From positions 1 to 48,821 of the forward strand of contig JAKAYU010000004.1 of the NCBI GenBank assembly GCA_021809525.1: a stretch of 48,821 bases of DNA, given 5' to 3'. Shown here piece after piece: positions 17,512 through 26,572 of this stretch; the first letter of the stretch is position 1; each line of letters begins with the position of its first letter. The notes beneath the pieces are model-generated. The model had not been told where the DNA came from. It did no database searches and was given only the letters and a program-made list of their open reading frames with translations. This DNA comes from Pseudomonadota bacterium. Lineage in GTDB: Bacteria > Pseudomonadota > Gammaproteobacteria > Steroidobacterales > Steroidobacteraceae. The position numbers and the translations under genes are program-made.

Positions 17512-18458
17512 GCGCGATCGACTGGATCACCCAGGTGCTCGAGGTGGTGGTGGCGCTCGCGGCGGCGCCCGCCTTGCTCGGCTGGCTGAACCAGTGCCGC
17601 GCCTGGCTGCAGAACCGCCGCGCGCCGAGCTTGTGGCTGCCGTACCGCAACCTGCGCAAGCTCCTGCACAAGGAAGCGGTGATTGCCGAGAACGCCTCGC
17701 CGCTGTTCCGCATCGCACCGTATGTGGTATTCGGCTCGATGGTGCTCGCTGCGGGCATCATTCCCTCCATGGGCACGCGGCTGCCGCTGGTCGTCTCGGC
17801 CGACGCCATCGCCCTCGTCGGGCTGTTCGCAGCCGCGCGGGTGTTCATGACGCTGGCGGCCATGGATGTCGGCACGGCATTCGGGACGCTCGGTGCGCGC
17901 CGAGAGATGATGGTCGGGTTCCTCGCTGAGCCCGCCCTGCTGATGGTGATCTTCGTCGCCTCGCTTATCTCCTCGAGCACGGCGCTGCCAGTGATCACCG
18001 AGCACCTCGCCTCGGGCCACCTCGGCCTGTCCCCCGGCCTTGCCTTCAGCGCGGTGGCCTTCGTTCTGGTGCTGCTGGCAGAGAATGCGCGCATTCCCGT
18101 CGACAACCCCGCGACGCATCTGGAGCTCACCATGATCCACGAGGCCATGGTGCTCGAGTACTCGGCGCGGCACCTCGCCCTGATGGAATGGGCCGCGCAG
18201 CTGAAGCTGTTCAACTACGTCTGCATCGGCTTCGCGCTGTTTCTGCCCTGGGGGGTCGCCACCGGACACATCGGTCCGGTGGGGCTGCTCGTGGCCATCC
18301 CGGCGCTCGCGGTGAAGCTCGCCGCCGCGGGCGCGGGACTGGCGCTGATCGAGACCGTGTCGGCCAAGATGCGGGTGATGCGAATCCCGGAGTTCCTCGG
18401 CACCGCCTTCCTGTTCGCGGTGCTGGGCCTGCTGGTGCACGTGCTGCTCGGAGCGTGA
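17508..18458 (+). CDS. hyfC: HyfC-like membrane anchor subunit (NuoH family)
   Basis: This 316-residue protein corresponds to HyfC/HycD and to NuoH of complex I, the membrane subunit that contacts the peripheral arm. Visible family features are LWLPYRNLRKLLHKE, REMMVGFLAEPALLM, LAENARIPVDNPATHLELTM and IHEAMVLEYS. The acidic residues in these loops line the quinone/proton channel in relatives. Its ATG overlaps the hyfB stop (ATGA), and hyfE begins 5 bases after its end, so the operon is tightly coupled. Confidence 0.92.
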   Translation: MSAIDWITQVLEVVVALAAAPALLGWLNQCRAWLQNRRAPSLWLPYRNLRKLLHKEAVIAENASPLFRIAPYVVFGSMVLAAGIIPSMGTRLPLVVSADAIALVGLFAAARVFMTLAAMDVGTAFGTLGARREMMVGFLAEPALLMVIFVASLISSSTALPVITEHLASGHLGLSPGLAFSAVAFVLVLLAENARIPVDNPATHLELTMIHEAMVLEYSARHLALMEWAAQLKLFNYVCIGFALFLPWGVATGHIGPVGLLVAIPALAVKLAAAGAGLALIETVSAKMRVMRIPEFLGTAFLFAVLGLLVHVLLGA

Positions 18459-18463
18459 GCGCG

Positions 18464-19132
18464 ATGACACACCTTCCCTTGTATCAACAGCTGCTCGATA
18501 CCTGCGCGGCGCTGCTGCTGCTGCTGTCGTTCGCCATGTTGTCCCAGCGGCGCGTGGTGACGCTCGTGAATCTCTATGCCGTGCAGGGCGCGGTGCTCGC
18601 CGCCGCCACGCTGCTGCTCGCCTGGCGGACCGGCGAGGGACACCTGTATCTCTCGGCAGCGCTCACGCTCGCACTCAAGGTGGCGTTCCTGCCGTGGCTG
18701 CTGCACAGGCTGATCCGCCGCCTCGAGGTGTACTGGGACACCGAGCCGCTGCTGAACGTCTCCGGGACGATGCTCGTGGGTCTGGTGATCGTGGTGTTTG
18801 CGTTCGCGCTTGCCCAGCCCATCACGCTGCTCGCGAGCACCGCCACCCGCAGCGCCGTCGGGATCGCCGTGAGCGTCGTGCTGCTCGCTTTCCTGATGAT
18901 GATTACACGGCGCAAGGCCATGTCGCAGGTGATCGGTTTCCTATCCATGGAAAACGGCGTGTTCTTCGGCGCAATGAGCGCGAGCTACGGCATGCCGATG
19001 GTGGTCGAGCTCGGTGTCGCCCTCGATGTGCTGGTGGCCGTGCTGGTGCTGGGGGTGTTCTTCTTTCAGATCCGCGAGCGGTTCGAGAGCCTCGACCTGC
19101 ATCACCTCGAAGCGTTGAAGGAGCACGAGTAG
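18464..19132 (+). CDS. hyfE: HyfE-like membrane subunit (NuoK-related N-terminal part)
   Basis: The 222-residue membrane protein is the length of HyfE (about 216). It is mostly hydrophobic helices and carries LVNLYAVQGAVLAAATLLLAW and the conserved GFLSMENGVFFG, a short sequence with a membrane Glu related to NuoK. The ATG at 18464 has GGAG 9 bases upstream; an in-frame GTG at 18455, overlapping the hyfC stop, would add three residues. It sits between hyfC and hyfF as in hyf operons. Confidence 0.88.
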   Translation: MTHLPLYQQLLDTCAALLLLLSFAMLSQRRVVTLVNLYAVQGAVLAAATLLLAWRTGEGHLYLSAALTLALKVAFLPWLLHRLIRRLEVYWDTEPLLNVSGTMLVGLVIVVFAFALAQPITLLASTATRSAVGIAVSVVLLAFLMMITRRKAMSQVIGFLSMENGVFFGAMSASYGMPMVVELGVALDVLVAVLVLGVFFFQIRERFESLDLHHLEALKEHE

Positions 19133-19133
19133 G

Positions 19134-20591
19134 ATGGAGCTGCTGTTGCTGCTGACGCTGCCGGTCGCCGGCGCCGCCCTGCTCGGGTTCATCGGGGCTG
19201 GACGCAGAGCGCCCGAGGTCAACGCGCTGCTGAGCCTCGGGACGTTCCTCGCCGCCTGCGCGCTCACCGTGCGGGTGATACGCCACGGCGATCTGCTGCT
19301 CGGGGACGAGCAGTTCTTCATCGATCCGTTCAACGTCTTCCTGGTGGCGCTCACGGCGTTCGTCGGGCTCACCACCGCGCTATTCTCACGCCCGTACATG
19401 CGCGTGGAGCTCGAGCACGGCCGGCTCACCCCGGGCAGGCTGCGGCTCTACCACAGCATGTATCAGCTGTTCATGTTCACCATGCTGCTCGCACTGACGA
19501 CCAACAACATGGGGTTGATGTGGGTGGCGATGGAGGGCGCGACACTCTCGACGGTCCTGCTGGTGACGCTGTACCGCACGCCGGGCAGCCTCGAGGCCGG
19601 CTGGAAGTACTTCATCCTGTGCGGCGTCGGCATCGCCCAGGCCCTCTTCGGCACCATCCTGCTGTACGTCGCGGCCGGGAAGGTCCTCGGCGCGCAGGGC
19701 ATGACGGCGCTGCTGTGGACGCATCTCGATGCGGTGAAAACCCAGCTCGAGCCGACGGTGCTGGCGCTGGCGTTCGTGTTCCTGCTGATCGGCTACGGCA
19801 CCAAGGTGGGCCTCGTGCCGCTGCACAGCTGGTTGCCGGATGCGCACGCCGAGGGACCGACGCCGATCTCGGCCGTGCTCTCGGGCCTGCTGCTGAACGT
19901 CGCGCTCTACGCGGTGGTGCGCAGCAAGGTGCTGGTGGAGGGATCGCTGCACTCGCAGCTGCCCGCGATGATGCTCATGGGCTTCGGGCTCCTCTCGGTG
20001 GTGTTGGCCTCGCTCCTGCTGTGGCGCCAGCGCGATATCAAGCGCTTGTTCGCCTATTCCTCCATCGAGCACATGGGGATCGCGACCTTCGCCTTCGGCA
20101 TGGGCGGACCGATCGCCAACTTCGCGGCGCTTTTGCACATGACGGTGCATTCGCTGACGAAATCCTCCATCTTCTTCACCGCCGGTCATGCTGCGCAGAA
20201 GACGGGCACGCAGACGATGGAGCGCATCCGCGGTCTGATCACGCTCTCGCCGACGGTCGGCTGGGGGTTGATGCTCGGCTCGCTCGCCATCCTCGGGATG
20301 CCGCCCTTCGGAGTGTTCACCAGCGAGTTCCTCATTCTCACGACCGCCATGCGCGCACAGCCTTGGGCCGCGCCCATTCTGCTCGCGGCGCTCGCCGTGG
20401 CGTTCGCCGCCATCTTCTCCAAGGTGCAGCCCATGGTGTTCGGCGAGACCACGGGGCGCCGCCTGCCGCATCCGCCGGCTCTGCTGCCCGTGTTTGCGCA
20501 CCTCGCCATCGTGCTGCTGTTGGGGCTGTACATCCCGCCGTACCTCGCCGAGTGGTATCGCGCGGCGGCGCACTTGATCGGGGGGCCGTAG
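19134..20591 (+). CDS. hyfF: HyfF-like proton-pumping membrane subunit (NuoM/N family)
   Basis: This 485-residue protein is a second antiporter-like subunit, similar to HyfF (about 526). It shows MGLMWVAMEGATLSTVLLV, LLIGYGTKVGLVPLHSWLPDAHAEGPTPISAVLSGLLL, RDIKRLFAYSSIEHMGI, HSLTKSSIFFTAGH and ILGMPPFGVFTSEF. The membrane Glu and Lys residues of the proton path are present. Two such pump-like subunits (with HyfB) mean the complex probably couples its redox reaction to ion translocation. The start lies directly after the hyfE stop. Confidence 0.9.
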   Translation: MELLLLLTLPVAGAALLGFIGAGRRAPEVNALLSLGTFLAACALTVRVIRHGDLLLGDEQFFIDPFNVFLVALTAFVGLTTALFSRPYMRVELEHGRLTPGRLRLYHSMYQLFMFTMLLALTTNNMGLMWVAMEGATLSTVLLVTLYRTPGSLEAGWKYFILCGVGIAQALFGTILLYVAAGKVLGAQGMTALLWTHLDAVKTQLEPTVLALAFVFLLIGYGTKVGLVPLHSWLPDAHAEGPTPISAVLSGLLLNVALYAVVRSKVLVEGSLHSQLPAMMLMGFGLLSVVLASLLLWRQRDIKRLFAYSSIEHMGIATFAFGMGGPIANFAALLHMTVHSLTKSSIFFTAGHAAQKTGTQTMERIRGLITLSPTVGWGLMLGSLAILGMPPFGVFTSEFLILTTAMRAQPWAAPILLAALAVAFAAIFSKVQPMVFGETTGRRLPHPPALLPVFAHLAIVLLLGLYIPPYLAEWYRAAAHLIGGP

Positions 20592-20628
20592 CCATGGCGC
20601 AGCGGGGCCGCGCGGCAAGGGGCGAACG

Positions 20629-22104
20629 ATGCCCGTGAGGCGCTGGTGGGAGCGCGGGCGGAGGATCCCGGGCGCCTTGAGCGCCCGGGGACTCGGTGTC
20701 GATGCGGAGCAATGGCCGCAGGTGGCGCGCGATGTCGCCGCCGCGGGCGGTGTGCTGCAGTCGCTGTGGGTGAGCCGTGAGCCCGGGAGCGATGCGGCCG
20801 TGTACGGCGCGTATCTCACCGATCCCGGGGTGCTGGTCACCGAGCTCACGCTGCCGGCAGGCGGCGAGCCGCCCCATTATCGGGGGCTCGAGGACATCTT
20901 TCCGGCCGCATCGCGGCTGCAGCGCGCCGCTTTCGATCTTTCGGGTGTGCGCTCGAGCGATCCGGACTGCAGGCCATGGCTGGATCACACGAGCCCCTAT
21001 GAATTCGTCCGGGTGGACGGTGAGGGCGTACATGAAATCGCCGTGGGTCCGGTGCATGCCGGCACCATCGAGCCGGGGCACTTCCGCTTCTCGGTGGTGG
21101 GCGAGAAGGTGCTCAGGCTGGAGGAGCGCCTCGGCTACGTGCACAAGGGACTCGAGCAGCGCTTCAGCGGGCTGCCCATTCTGCAGGGCCATCGGCTGGC
21201 CGCGCGTGTCTCGGGCGACTCGGCGGTGGCGTTCTCCTGGGCCTATTGCCAAGCCCTGGAGGGTATGAGCGACTGTGCGCTGCCGCCGCGGGCGGTCTGG
21301 CTGCGTGCCGTGTGCCTGGAGCTCGAGCGCCTCGCCAATCATCTCGGCGACCTGGGCGCGCTCGGCAACGACGCCGGATTCGCGTTCGGCCTCGCGCAGT
21401 TCTCCCGCCTGAAGGAGGATCTGCTGCGGGCGGTGTCGGCAGCGTTCGGCCGACGGTATCTGTTCGATACCGTCTTGCCCGGTGGCATCGCAGTCGATGT
21501 GTCGACCGATGCGGCACGCGCGTTGGCTGAGGTGGTCTGTGCAGTCTGCGCCGAGACTCTCGAGTTGCGTGCCATATACGAGGAGCACGAGGGGGTGCGC
21601 GATCGCTTCACGGGAGCAGGCCGTCTGGAGCCGCAGCTCGCCGCCAAACTCGGGGTCATCGGACTTGTGGGGCGCGCCAGCGGACAGGCGCGGGATGTGC
21701 GCGTGGATCTGCCGCATCCGCCGTACACAGAGCTGCCCGTTGCGAAGATCGTGCAACAGGGCGGGGACGTCGCGGCCCGGGCGGCAGTGCGCTTCGCGGA
21801 GGTGCAGGAGTCGGGGCGGCTCCTCGAGCGGCTGCTGTCGGGGCTGCCGGATGGCGAGCGTGCGGTAGCGGTGAACGCTCCGGCTGACGGCGCGTTCGGC
21901 ATAGGCCTCATCGAGGGGTGGCGCGGGCCGGTGCTCGTTGCATTGCAGGCAGGGCCGGAGGGCTCGATCCGCCGCTGCCACCCGCACGATCCGTCATGGC
22001 AGAACTGGCCTGCGCTGGAGTACGCCATCCTGGACAACATCGTGCCGGACTTCCCGCTCATCAACAAGTCGTTCAACCTCTCCTACAGTGGCGTGGATCT
22101 GTAG
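20629..22104 (+). CDS. hyfG: HyfG-like large subunit without Ni-Fe cysteines (NuoCD-type fusion)
   Basis: The 491-residue protein joins a NuoC-like N-terminal domain (about 1-125, with FPAASRLQRAAFDLSGV) to a NuoD/hydrogenase large-subunit domain. In [NiFe] hydrogenases a CxxC pair lies near LGYVHKGLEQRF; here the place reads RVSGDSAVAF (193-202) with no cysteine. The C-terminal CxxC is likewise replaced by DPSWQNW. No Ni-Fe centre can therefore be bound in the usual way. The protein matches the class called energy-converting hydrogenase-related (Ehr) complexes, whose reaction is unknown. It starts 37 bases after hyfF and is followed at 2 bases by hyfI. Confidence 0.85.
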   Translation: MPVRRWWERGRRIPGALSARGLGVDAEQWPQVARDVAAAGGVLQSLWVSREPGSDAAVYGAYLTDPGVLVTELTLPAGGEPPHYRGLEDIFPAASRLQRAAFDLSGVRSSDPDCRPWLDHTSPYEFVRVDGEGVHEIAVGPVHAGTIEPGHFRFSVVGEKVLRLEERLGYVHKGLEQRFSGLPILQGHRLAARVSGDSAVAFSWAYCQALEGMSDCALPPRAVWLRAVCLELERLANHLGDLGALGNDAGFAFGLAQFSRLKEDLLRAVSAAFGRRYLFDTVLPGGIAVDVSTDAARALAEVVCAVCAETLELRAIYEEHEGVRDRFTGAGRLEPQLAAKLGVIGLVGRASGQARDVRVDLPHPPYTELPVAKIVQQGGDVAARAAVRFAEVQESGRLLERLLSGLPDGERAVAVNAPADGAFGIGLIEGWRGPVLVALQAGPEGSIRRCHPHDPSWQNWPALEYAILDNIVPDFPLINKSFNLSYSGVDL

Positions 22105-22106
22105 TC

Positions 22107-22616
22107 ATGCTCAAGACGCTGCGCAAGATCGCCTCCATCGGACTGGTATCCGAGACGCCGCCCGTGCCCGATGAGCTGCTGCGCGTGGGGCGCGCATTGG
22201 ACGACAGGATCGCCGCGGTGCTCGGCAGGGCGCTGTGCATCCGGCACGTCGATGCCGGTTCGTGCAACGGTTGCGAGCTCGAGATCCAGGCGCTCGGTAA
22301 TCCGTACTACAACCTGGAGGGCTGTAACATCCGCTTCGTCGCGAGCCCCCGCCACGCGGACCTGCTGCTGGTTACCGGGCCGGTGGTGAAGAACATGGAA
22401 GCGGCGTTGCAGCGCGTCTACGCAGCCACACCCGCGCCGAAGCTGGTCGTGGCGGTGGGCGAGTGCGGTTGCACGGGCGGCGCGCTCGGGGAGTGCCCCG
22501 CCGCATTGGGCCGGGTCTCGAACGTCATCCCGGTGGACGTAGCGGTGCCGGGCTGTCCGCCGCACCCCGTGCGCATCCTGCAGGGCATCTTGACGGCCCT
22601 ATCGCCGGCGGCCTGA
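22107..22616 (+). CDS. hyfI: HyfI-like iron-sulphur subunit (NuoB family)
   Basis: This 169-residue protein carries the N2-type [4Fe-4S] ligands: Cys53 and Cys56 (GSCNGCELE), Cys120 (VGECGC) and Cys150 (PGCPPHP). The CxxC pair, rather than the CC of NuoB, puts it with HycG/HyfI. In relatives it docks on the large subunit and passes electrons to the active site. The ATG at 22107 lies 2 bases after the hyfG stop. No ferredoxin-like subunit (HyfA/HyfH) or maturation gene is adjacent, so the electron donor or acceptor is not obvious. Confidence 0.9.
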   Translation: MLKTLRKIASIGLVSETPPVPDELLRVGRALDDRIAAVLGRALCIRHVDAGSCNGCELEIQALGNPYYNLEGCNIRFVASPRHADLLLVTGPVVKNMEAALQRVYAATPAPKLVVAVGECGCTGGALGECPAALGRVSNVIPVDVAVPGCPPHPVRILQGILTALSPAA

Positions 22617-22821
22617 ATCTGCGGCGCTCGCCTGCGCAAGGACGGGCTCCCGGTGCGCCTATGGGTGCGTGCGCAGCCTTTCCCCATCTGAATCCGGGCA
22701 GCACTGCGCCTGACCCGCCGGCATGGGGCAGCATCTGCACGCGTAGGCTGGATGAGTTCAGCGGGGCGAGTCGCGGTGTCGGCGCCCGCTCCCTCACGGG
22801 GCTCGCCAGCGCGGAACGCCC
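22617..22821. other. Gap after the Hyf-like operon
   Basis: No gene, terminator with a T-run or clear repeat was seen in these 205 bases. Together with the ATPase remnant and the riboswitch that follow, they form an 831-base stretch (22617-23447) without an intact gene. Confidence 0.5.
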
Positions 22822-23005
22822 CTATTTGGCGGCGCGCCGTCGGATGGGTGCACGGTTGCGCTGTGCGTCGGCCACCCTGCGCAGGATTCGGGCGAGCATG
22901 ATGTCCGAGCCGGGCGCTTGGCGCGCATGATCAGCGCGCCGGTCCCGTTGATCGGGCCGCCGATGAGCTGCGCGCCCGCAGCCTGGGCGAGCGCAATGGA
23001 GTGCG
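22822..23005 (-). pseudogene. Remnant of a heavy-metal (copper-type) P-type ATPase
   Basis: In one minus-strand frame the segment reads AQLIGGPINGTGALIMRA, and in a neighbouring frame GSDIMLARILRRVADAQRN followed by RAPI. These two adjoin in CopA-type ATPases (actuator domain: GG..N..GAL..RA, then MLARI...V..AQ.SRAPIQ). A frameshift separates them, a stop follows at 22822-22824 just after the conserved stretch, and nothing of the rest of the ATPase is present. About 60 codons survive, so it is a dead fragment. The cobalamin riboswitch begins about 45 bases beyond it, suggesting a rearrangement junction near 23010. Confidence 0.75.
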
Positions 23006-23050
23006 CCGGAGGCCTTGACGCGCACTAGGGTCGCAAGCGAGACTGACCCT

Positions 23051-23231
23051 GCGTGCTGGTTCCCCGGTGAAAGCTGGGGAGGCAAGAGGGAACGCGGTGA
23101 CGCTCCATGAGCCGAAGCCGTGGCTACCCCCGTAACTGTAGGCGGAGAGTCCGCGTCCATCACGGCCACTGGGAAACTGGGAAGGCCGGACGCATGATCA
23201 AGACCCGCGAGCCAGGAGACCTGCCAGTACG
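23051..23231 (+). promoter_or_regulatory. Cobalamin riboswitch upstream of btuB
   Basis: The stretch shows the conserved B12-box landmarks in order: GGTGAAAGCTGGGGAGGCAA, GGCTACCCCCGTAACTGTAG, GCCACTGGG, CTGGGAAGGC and GAGCCAGGAGACCTGCC. The ends CGTGCTGG and CCAGTACG pair as the closing stem. It precedes the TonB-dependent receptor gene by about 217 bases. In this RNA class, adenosylcobalamin binding lowers expression, so the receptor should be made when B12 is scarce. I saw no T-run terminator after it, so control may be at translation. Confidence 0.92.
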
Positions 23232-23447
23232 GTCACCCAACCGGTGGGCGGGGCGTACCACACGGAGCGGTCATTCGCAGCGGTGACATTGAGACCGATG
23301 CGCAGGCCGTGGGACAGCATTCCACGATCAGTGAATTCAGGTGCGTGCGCGGAACGTGGGTTTCGCGTGCGCTGCCTGTGCCGGACCGTGCCACTCGCAT
23401 CGGCTGTCGTTACCACGCCCCTCGGGGCACATGTACGGAGCACTGCG

Positions 23448-25448
23448 ATGCGTTCGACCGCGAGACTGACTTCTTGCCTTCCAGGTAAACTCTGCGCACA
23501 CGCGGCAAAGGCCGAGCGCCGGCGATGTGCCGCGCCGCCGTCGTGTCGCCCGTCGGATGACACACGAAGAGCGGTCGGTGCATTCCATGTGTCGCTGGTT
23601 GTGCTGTCTCTGGCGGCGCTTGCGACACCGGCGATTGCCGCGGATTCGCCGAGCGGCTTATCGACGGTAGTCATCTCGGCCGCGACGTTTCCCCAGCCGC
23701 TGACCCAGGCGCTCCCGAGCGTAAGCGTGCTCACCCGCGTGCAGATCGAACGCAGCGGCGAGAAGAATCTCTCGACCCTGCTACAACGAATAGCAGGAAT
23801 CCAGATCACCTCCAATGGTGGCCCTGGGCACTCCGCGACGCCTTATCTTGAGGGATTCGGCGGCACGGATGCCGGCGTTCTCATTCTGCTCGACGGCGTG
23901 CCGCTCACTGCCGAAGATGCCTCGGGCGGGGGTGACTATCTTGAGAACCTCACCACCGATCAGATCGAGCGCATTGAAGTCATTCACGGTAACGTATCGG
24001 CGATCTACGGCTCCGGCGCGATCGGCGGCGTCATCCTGATCACTACCCGCGAGGGTGGCCGCAAACCGCAGGCCGAACTGTCCCTGACGGCGGGCAGCCG
24101 TAACACCGTGACGGCCTCGGCCAACGCCAGCGGCGAGATTGACCACACCCGCCTGCAGATCGGAGTCAGCCGCTACACCACGGCCGGCATCCCGTCAATC
24201 AATCCCGCTGAAAGCCCCTTCGTAACCTCGAACAGCACCGACGGGTATCACAACATAACGGCGAACGGCTCGCTTGTGCAGGAACTGGGTCATCATCAGC
24301 AGCTTGGCGCGCGCGCGTTTCTCAGTGACGGGCGCTACAGCTACGACAACGAGAGCGCCGGTGGCCGTACCAAGCAGAGCCTGCTGCAGATCTTCAGCGA
24401 CAACCGGATTGATGCGATCTGGACTTCGCACCTCAGTCTGTCTCGTCAGCGCACCGATAACGTCAATCTCGGCAGCTACCCCGCAACGTATCGTTCGACG
24501 CACCTCGATGTGCTGTGGCGGAACGTCATCCGGATTTCCAAAGCCTGGACGCTGACCGGTGGCGCAACCCATCAGCACCAGTCTGTCACGAGCGCCGGGC
24601 AGGGCGGCATTCCGAGCGTCTCGCGCAACGTGACCGCCATTTTCGCGGGGGTAAACGGCTCATTTGCCGGCAATGAGATCCAGCTGAACCTGCGCCACGA
24701 CCAGTTCGACGGATATGCGAGCACCAAAAACACTTACTACGCCGGCTATGGCCGACAGTTGGGCCACGGCTTCGAGGCCATTGTCAGCTACTCGAGCGCC
24801 TTCAACGTGCCGCCGCTTGGTTATCTCTATTACAGCAATCCGTACTGGGCCGCCAACCCCCTGCTGAAGCCCGAGTCGGCACATACGGTGCAGACGGCGC
24901 TGCAGTGGTCGGGCCGGACGAACCTTGTTCGCGCCACATTGTTCCAGACCATGGGCGGGGACATGTGGGGCTTCGGCTCGACGCCGAATGGATTGACGGA
25001 GTTTGCGAATATCGCTCGCACGCGCACCCGCGGGCTTGAGCTTACGGCGCGGGGCACTTGGCGGCGGTGGAGCTATGATGCGAATGTAACCTTGCAGCAG
25101 CCGTTGGCGGTCAGCGAGCCCGGCGATCCGACGCTGCAGCGCTTGGCGCGAAGCATCGCGAACGTGAATGTCGAGTACGAGTTCCGGCGCTTTGCGGCCG
25201 GCGTACTCGTCCACTACACCGGGCCGCGGCCTGACGTCGCGTATTCGGCGTCTTTCGCGGCGATTCCGGTGACTCTCGGCAGCTATACCACGGTCGGTCT
25301 GACCGCAGACGGACCGATAGGTCACACACTGCGCTGGAATGTGAGTCTCGAGAATCTGCTCGATAAGCGGTACGAGACGGCCTATAGCTACAACTCCGTG
25401 CCGTTCGGGGCCTTCGTGGGGCTGACCTGGAGTCCTTTCGGGCGGTGA
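23448..25448 (+). CDS. btuB: TonB-dependent vitamin B12 receptor (BtuB-like)
   Basis: This 666-residue outer-membrane receptor should import cobalamin with TonB energy. After a signal region ending near ATPAIA it shows a TonB-box-like STVVIS, then the plug domain (LLQRIAGIQITSNGG, GVLILLDGVPL, IERIEVIHGNVSAIYGSGAIGGVILITT) and a barrel ending SPFGR instead of the usual terminal Phe. The ATG at 23448 has GGAG upstream, but it gives an unusually long N-terminus (about 45 residues before the hydrophobic core). The cobalamin riboswitch upstream supports B12 as ligand. It converges on the large cob operon. Confidence 0.88.
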   Translation: MRSTARLTSCLPGKLCAHAAKAERRRCAAPPSCRPSDDTRRAVGAFHVSLVVLSLAALATPAIAADSPSGLSTVVISAATFPQPLTQALPSVSVLTRVQIERSGEKNLSTLLQRIAGIQITSNGGPGHSATPYLEGFGGTDAGVLILLDGVPLTAEDASGGGDYLENLTTDQIERIEVIHGNVSAIYGSGAIGGVILITTREGGRKPQAELSLTAGSRNTVTASANASGEIDHTRLQIGVSRYTTAGIPSINPAESPFVTSNSTDGYHNITANGSLVQELGHHQQLGARAFLSDGRYSYDNESAGGRTKQSLLQIFSDNRIDAIWTSHLSLSRQRTDNVNLGSYPATYRSTHLDVLWRNVIRISKAWTLTGGATHQHQSVTSAGQGGIPSVSRNVTAIFAGVNGSFAGNEIQLNLRHDQFDGYASTKNTYYAGYGRQLGHGFEAIVSYSSAFNVPPLGYLYYSNPYWAANPLLKPESAHTVQTALQWSGRTNLVRATLFQTMGGDMWGFGSTPNGLTEFANIARTRTRGLELTARGTWRRWSYDANVTLQQPLAVSEPGDPTLQRLARSIANVNVEYEFRRFAAGVLVHYTGPRPDVAYSASFAAIPVTLGSYTTVGLTADGPIGHTLRWNVSLENLLDKRYETAYSYNSVPFGAFVGLTWSPFGR

Positions 25449-25621
25449 CCTGTCCGACGCTCCGTGCCGACCACCGGCGGCCGCCGCGGCCGGCGGCGGA
25501 TGCACGATCGGCAAAGGAGCGCCGGGGATCGATTCGATTGGCAGGGCGCAGATAGTTGGGACGGCAAGCACTCCTGGCATGCGGGCCGCGCGCTGACCTT
25601 CCCGGCGCGCGGCCGACTCCA

Positions 25622-26572
25622 TCATGTGCTGTCGCAGGAGGTACCGCGGCCGGTTCGGAACATTCCCATCGGTGCCATATGGAGCTCCTGCGCCTGGCAG
25701 ATCAGCGGCGTGAGGTCCGCCGGGTCGGTCTCTGGGTGGAACAGCATGCCCGCGATCGTTCCGGAGTGGGAGATCTGCAGACCGAGCGCGTCGCGCGCGG
25801 CGGCGAGTGCGCACAGCGAGTTGAATCCCCGCATGGGCGCAGTGATCTGATGCAGTTCGGCGCTGTGCGTTGCCACCGTGGCGATTTCGCCGGCATCGCG
25901 CGAGCGGAACGCGGCACGTGCTCGTTCGACGAGCTCGGTATAACGAGCCCGCATATCATCACCTGGCACGGGCAGGGTCAATGTATCGCGGCCACCGGAC
26001 CGCGGGTCGGTGTCTATGCTCAGTACGAGGAACTCCGGCATCCAGTGCCCCCAGTGCTCGAGGACGCGGCCTTCGCGCTGTGCGAATAGCACGACGCTGT
26101 CGAACATGAGTGGATCGGAGGCGACCTCGGCCCTCACCGCAAGCTCGGCGAGCAGGGCGGAATCGGCTCGCGCGCCGCATGCGGCATATACCGCGCGGAG
26201 CGTCGCGAGCACGTCGCTGGTCGAGGAGCCCATCCCGAGACCGGTGGGTATCGGGCTGTGTAGCCGCAGCACACCGCCGGTGGCGGTGGCACCGAGCGCA
26301 TCGAGCGCCAATCGGGCTGCGCGCGCGGATTTCACCTTGCCGGCGGGGTGGACCTCGATCTGCCGTCCTGGCGCTAACCTGAAATGCGCCTCGCTGCCGG
26401 CGTCTGCGACCGGCAGAGTCACCAGACAGGGGACAGGATGTGTAGCAGCCTGCGATTGCGGCCACCATAGACCCTGGAGAATCTCGCCGTGATGGCGGCC
26501 GGCACGACCGATGGCGAGACCTGTTCCCGAGGCCGGCTTGCACGCCGGTGCGTCCGTCAGTCCGGGTGCCAT
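25622..26572 (-). CDS. pduX: GHMP-family kinase, probable L-threonine kinase (PduX-like)
   Basis: The 316-residue protein carries the GHMP kinase ATP loop SPIPTGLGMGSSTSDVLATL, an N-terminal GRAGRHHGEILQG and a C-terminal glycine-rich loop near ISHSGTIAGMLF. PduX phosphorylates L-threonine, supplying the substrate that CobD decarboxylates to aminopropanol phosphate for the nucleotide loop. It is the last gene of the cob operon and overlaps cobC by 16 bases, which supports this role over other GHMP kinases. The start at 26572 is chosen over a longer open frame because sequence before it looks non-family. Confidence 0.78.
   Translation of the reverse strand: MAPGLTDAPACKPASGTGLAIGRAGRHHGEILQGLWWPQSQAATHPVPCLVTLPVADAGSEAHFRLAPGRQIEVHPAGKVKSARAARLALDALGATATGGVLRLHSPIPTGLGMGSSTSDVLATLRAVYAACGARADSALLAELAVRAEVASDPLMFDSVVLFAQREGRVLEHWGHWMPEFLVLSIDTDPRSGGRDTLTLPVPGDDMRARYTELVERARAAFRSRDAGEIATVATHSAELHQITAPMRGFNSLCALAAARDALGLQISHSGTIAGMLFHPETDPADLTPLICQAQELHMAPMGMFRTGRGTSCDST

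Noticed and set aside
19386-20849. A 487-codon minus-strand frame opposite hyfF
   Set aside because: It lacks any recognisable domain and overlaps a well-supported membrane subunit completely.
20629-22104. Calling the Hyf-like complex a functional hydrogenase 4
   Set aside because: Both CxxC pairs that bind the Ni-Fe centre are absent from the large subunit, and no maturation genes are adjacent.
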